NCBI GenBank assembly: GCA_964525945.1
Contig: CAZGKX010000085.1
Coordinates: 1 to 7,668 of the forward strand
Direction: 5' to 3'
DNA: 7,668 bases
DNA from: CAZGKX01 sp964525945
GTDB taxonomy: Bacteria; Pseudomonadota; Gammaproteobacteria; Legionellales; Legionellaceae
Shown here: piece by piece, positions 5,570-7,668 of the stretch
Layout of the letters: each line of letters starts with the position of its first letter
Numbering within the stretch: position 1 is the first letter of the stretch
The notes under the pieces: model-generated
The model's database searches: none
The model's input: only the letters and a program-made list of their open reading frames with translations
What the model was told of the DNA's origin: nothing
Program-made: the position numbers and the translations under genes

Positions 5570-6679
5570 ATGAACGAAAATTATCGATTGCAATCATTGG
5601 ATGTATTCCGGGGCATTACAATTGCCGCCATGATGCTTGTCAATTTGCCTGGCAATGATTTTGTTTATTCCTGGATAGATCATTCTTCTTGGAATGGCTG
5701 CACATTGGCTGATCTGGTGTTTCCTTTTTTTATCTATATTGTGGGTGTGTCATTGGCATTGTCATTGTCAAAAAAAATGCACAATGGCGTTTCTACTCGT
5801 GAGCTCTATCTCGACATTGCCCGACGTACTGTGGTTATTTTCTTGCTGGGTTTAGCATTGAATGCTTTCCCATACCATTTTTTTGATGGAGGGGTTCGGG
5901 TGCTGGGTGTGTTGCAACGCATTGCCCTTTGTTATTTTGTGGCGTCCGCACTGTTTATAACCTACAAACCTTCTGTGCAACTTTGGATTATGTTGCTGTT
6001 ATTGATTGGCTATTGGCTGCTGATGTCCCTCATGCCTGTGCCCGGCTTTGGTCGGAACAATTTAACCCCATTGGGTAATCTGGCAACTTATATTGATCAG
6101 TCTATATTGGGTGTTAAACATCTTTATGCGGGTTATGATCCGGAGGGGTTACTGAGTACGTTGCCTGCCATTGTGACGGCAATGATGGGGGCCATGAGTG
6201 GCCTGTGGTTGCTTGCCAAGCCGGGTCCGCGTACTAAAACCATGGCGATGGTTATGGTTGGTTTGCTGTGTTTAGGTGCCGGTTGGGTTTGGGGTTTTTG
6301 GTTTCCCATCAATAAATCGTTATGGAGCAGTTCTTATGTGCTCTGGACGGGAGGATGGGCATTGCTTGGTTTTGCTGTTTTATATTGGGTTGTCGATGTG
6401 AAACGTTGGCAAAGCTGGACATTGCCTTTTGTGATCTTTGGTCGCAATGCTATTGCTGCCTATATCTTGCATGTGTTTTTTTTAAAAATTCAATTGATGA
6501 TTCATTTGCCTCGCAAAAATGGTGCACCAGGCAATGTGCGCAGTTATTTGACTGAGCATGTTTTTGGCGGGTTATCCTTATACAATGCTTCCTTAGGGTA
6601 TGCATTAAGTTCCGTGTTTTTTTGGTTTATAATTCTTACCCTTCTCTATAAAAAGAAAATATTTATTCGAATTGGTTAG
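5570..6679 (+). CDS. Membrane acyltransferase of the HGSNAT/NagX (DUF5009) family
   Basis: A 369-residue inner-membrane protein with roughly ten hydrophobic spans, related to heparan-alpha-glucosaminide N-acetyltransferase and bacterial NagX/YeiB-like proteins, which move acyl groups across the membrane onto sugars. The family start RLQSLDVFRGITIAAMMLVN is followed by HSSWNGCTLADLVFPFF; His38 (counting from ATG 5570) aligns with the His proposed to be catalytic in human HGSNAT. RVLGVLQRIALCY and the FGRNAIAAYILH string near the C-terminus are further hallmarks. The end (KKKIFIRIG) looks complete. I choose ATG 5570 because family members begin a few residues before the SLDVFRG motif and a promoter points there; an in-frame ATG at 5519 would add 17 uncharacteristic residues. 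The Shine-Dalgarno sequence is weak. The sugar acceptor is unknown; peptidoglycan-derived or envelope amino sugars are plausible by family. Confidence 0.9.
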   Translation: MNENYRLQSLDVFRGITIAAMMLVNLPGNDFVYSWIDHSSWNGCTLADLVFPFFIYIVGVSLALSLSKKMHNGVSTRELYLDIARRTVVIFLLGLALNAFPYHFFDGGVRVLGVLQRIALCYFVASALFITYKPSVQLWIMLLLLIGYWLLMSLMPVPGFGRNNLTPLGNLATYIDQSILGVKHLYAGYDPEGLLSTLPAIVTAMMGAMSGLWLLAKPGPRTKTMAMVMVGLLCLGAGWVWGFWFPINKSLWSSSYVLWTGGWALLGFAVLYWVVDVKRWQSWTLPFVIFGRNAIAAYILHVFFLKIQLMIHLPRKNGAPGNVRSYLTEHVFGGLSLYNASLGYALSSVFFWFIILTLLYKKKIFIRIG

Positions 6680-6760
6680 GGCTTGTTGACGGTTTCTCCC
6701 TATACACAAAGCCAAATTCCAGTAATAATCAATGCATTATAAAATCACAGATACGAACCA

Positions 6761-7600
6761 ATGTGGCTTGTACGCGTAGCGCTGTCTAAACCTTACACTT
6801 TTATTGTGCTGGCTATGTTGCTATTGATCCTCGGCATTCTTTCCATTCTTCGCACCACCAAAGATATTTTTCCAGCGATAAACATCCCTGTGGTAAGTGT
6901 GGTTTGGTCTTATGCCAATATGCCGCCAAAAGATATGGCGAACCGCATCACCACGGTGTTTGAATTGGCCGCAACCACCACAGTAAACAATATTGAGCAC
7001 ATGGAATCAGAAGCGTTGCTGGGTGTGAGCGTCACGAAATTGTTTTTCAACGAAGGAACCGATATTGCAGTGGCCTTAAGCCAAGTCACCGCAATCGCGC
7101 AAACGTTGCTAAAATTATTGCCGCCGGGCATAACGCCCCCTGTTATTCTGAGTTATGATGCTTCCACGGTTCCAGTAATGAATTTGATTTTGTCAAGTGA
7201 TACATTGCCTGAACAAAGCCTCAATGATTTAGCCAATAATTTCGTACGTCCCCAATTGGCCACGGTGCAAGGCGCTTCGGTGCCCCCTGGTTATGGCGGT
7301 AAAACTCGGCAAATCATGATGGATATTGATACCCAAGCCATGCAAAAATATGGGGTATCCGCTCAAAATGTCAGCACAATAGTCAATCAACAGAGTTTGA
7401 TTATTCCTGGCGGTACGGCCAAAATTGGTTTGTACGAATACCTCGTCAACGTCAACAATAGCCCGCTAAGTGTGGATGATTTCAATACGTTTCCGGTTAA
7501 AACATCCCCCAATGTCGTGATTTATTTGCGGGATGTGGGCCATATGCGGTATGGTTTCACTCATCACACAAATATTGTGTACAACCAAATTCTGGGATAA
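6761..7600 (+). pseudogene. Truncated RND efflux pump permease, N-terminal fragment
   Basis: N-terminal portion of a hydrophobe/amphiphile RND transporter, a proton-driven inner-membrane pump normally about 1,000 residues or more. The 279-residue ORF starts typically (MWLVRVALSKPYTF), has the first membrane span at about 12-32 and DIFPAINIPVVSVVW after it, then porter-domain strings NNIEHMES, LLPPGITPP, SSDTLPEQ, QLATVQGA, YGGKTRQ and GGTAKIG. Similarity holds through TNIV at residue 273 (about 7579), then the reading ends YNQILG and TAA. Everything from the second span onward is missing, including the proton-relay Asp residues of the fourth span, so this product cannot be a working pump. Near the break, Tyr264 and FTHH replace residues I would expect to be Asp and FAPQ, suggesting decay. 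No adaptor gene lies next to it. A stop from an insertion or rearrangement just beyond 7579 is the likeliest cause. Confidence 0.85.
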
Positions 7601-7668
7601 TTTTTATGTCTTTTTCTAATGCTATAGCCAGATCACATTTCATAGCACATTCTATTGGTATTACTAAA
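7580..7668 (+). other. Unidentified sequence after the RND breakpoint, with an open frame running off the window
   Basis: From about 7580 no frame resembles the continuation of an RND pump. The plus strand has an ATG at 7606 opening a frame (MSFSNAIARSHFIAHS and on) that reaches the window edge after 21 codons without a stop. No Shine-Dalgarno sequence precedes it. It could be the start of a new gene, the edge of a mobile element, or noise; 21 codons are too few to judge. I could not recognise terminal inverted repeats or a target duplication, because the far end is outside the window. Confidence 0.25.

Noticed and set aside
6686..6743. Promoter for the RND fragment from TTGACG (6686) and TATAAA (6738)
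   Set aside because: The spacing between the two hexamers is far too long, and neither has a good partner at 16-18 bases.
1..7668. CRISPR array, tRNA gene or complete insertion sequence
   Set aside because: I saw no regularly spaced direct repeats, no cloverleaf-like sequence and no transposase frame within the window.

Overview
The window looks like a chromosomal segment from an AT-leaning gammaproteobacterium, possibly a member of the Legionellales or a relative. That placement is inference from the gene set (a lipoprotein-anchored YbhG-like ABC exporter, stand-alone PncC, a NagX-like acyltransferase, an RND pump) and base composition. No single marker gene fixes it. The first bases match the 3' end of a 5S rRNA gene and are followed by a strong intrinsic terminator, so the segment begins just downstream of an rRNA operon.

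Region by region: 1-56 holds the 5S tail and terminator. 57-253 is a very AT-rich spacer with a plausible promoter. 254-4552 is a compact plus-strand cluster that probably forms one operon. Its genes are a lipoprotein membrane-fusion protein, an ABC ATPase overlapping it, an ABC-2 permease, a dienelactone-hydrolase-family enzyme and the nicotinamide-nucleotide amidase pncC. The first three should form an envelope exporter, with the adaptor joining inner-membrane permease to an outer-membrane channel. The last two are metabolic enzymes with no obvious functional tie to it. 4561-5436 holds two minus-strand genes of unknown function: a strongly acidic 135-residue protein and a helical, histidine-rich 131-residue protein. 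A small palindrome lies between them. From 5570 the plus strand carries a multi-span acyltransferase related to heparan-alpha-glucosaminide N-acetyltransferase, with a promoter placed so that its message may be leaderless. From 6761 there is an RND efflux pump gene that stops after about a quarter of its normal length and loses family similarity at about 7579.

Most notable points: (1) the permease has an ideal ribosome-binding site and ATGA-overlap start at 2126, but that frame meets an amber codon after nine codons and reopens in the same frame; (2) the RND gene is truncated, with a breakpoint near the right edge; (3) the two orphan minus-strand genes, of which the acidic one has a C-terminus resembling type IV (Dot/Icm) secretion signals. 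I found no CRISPR array, complete mobile element, tRNA or clearly new multi-gene system. The orphan pair is the nearest thing to undescribed biology.
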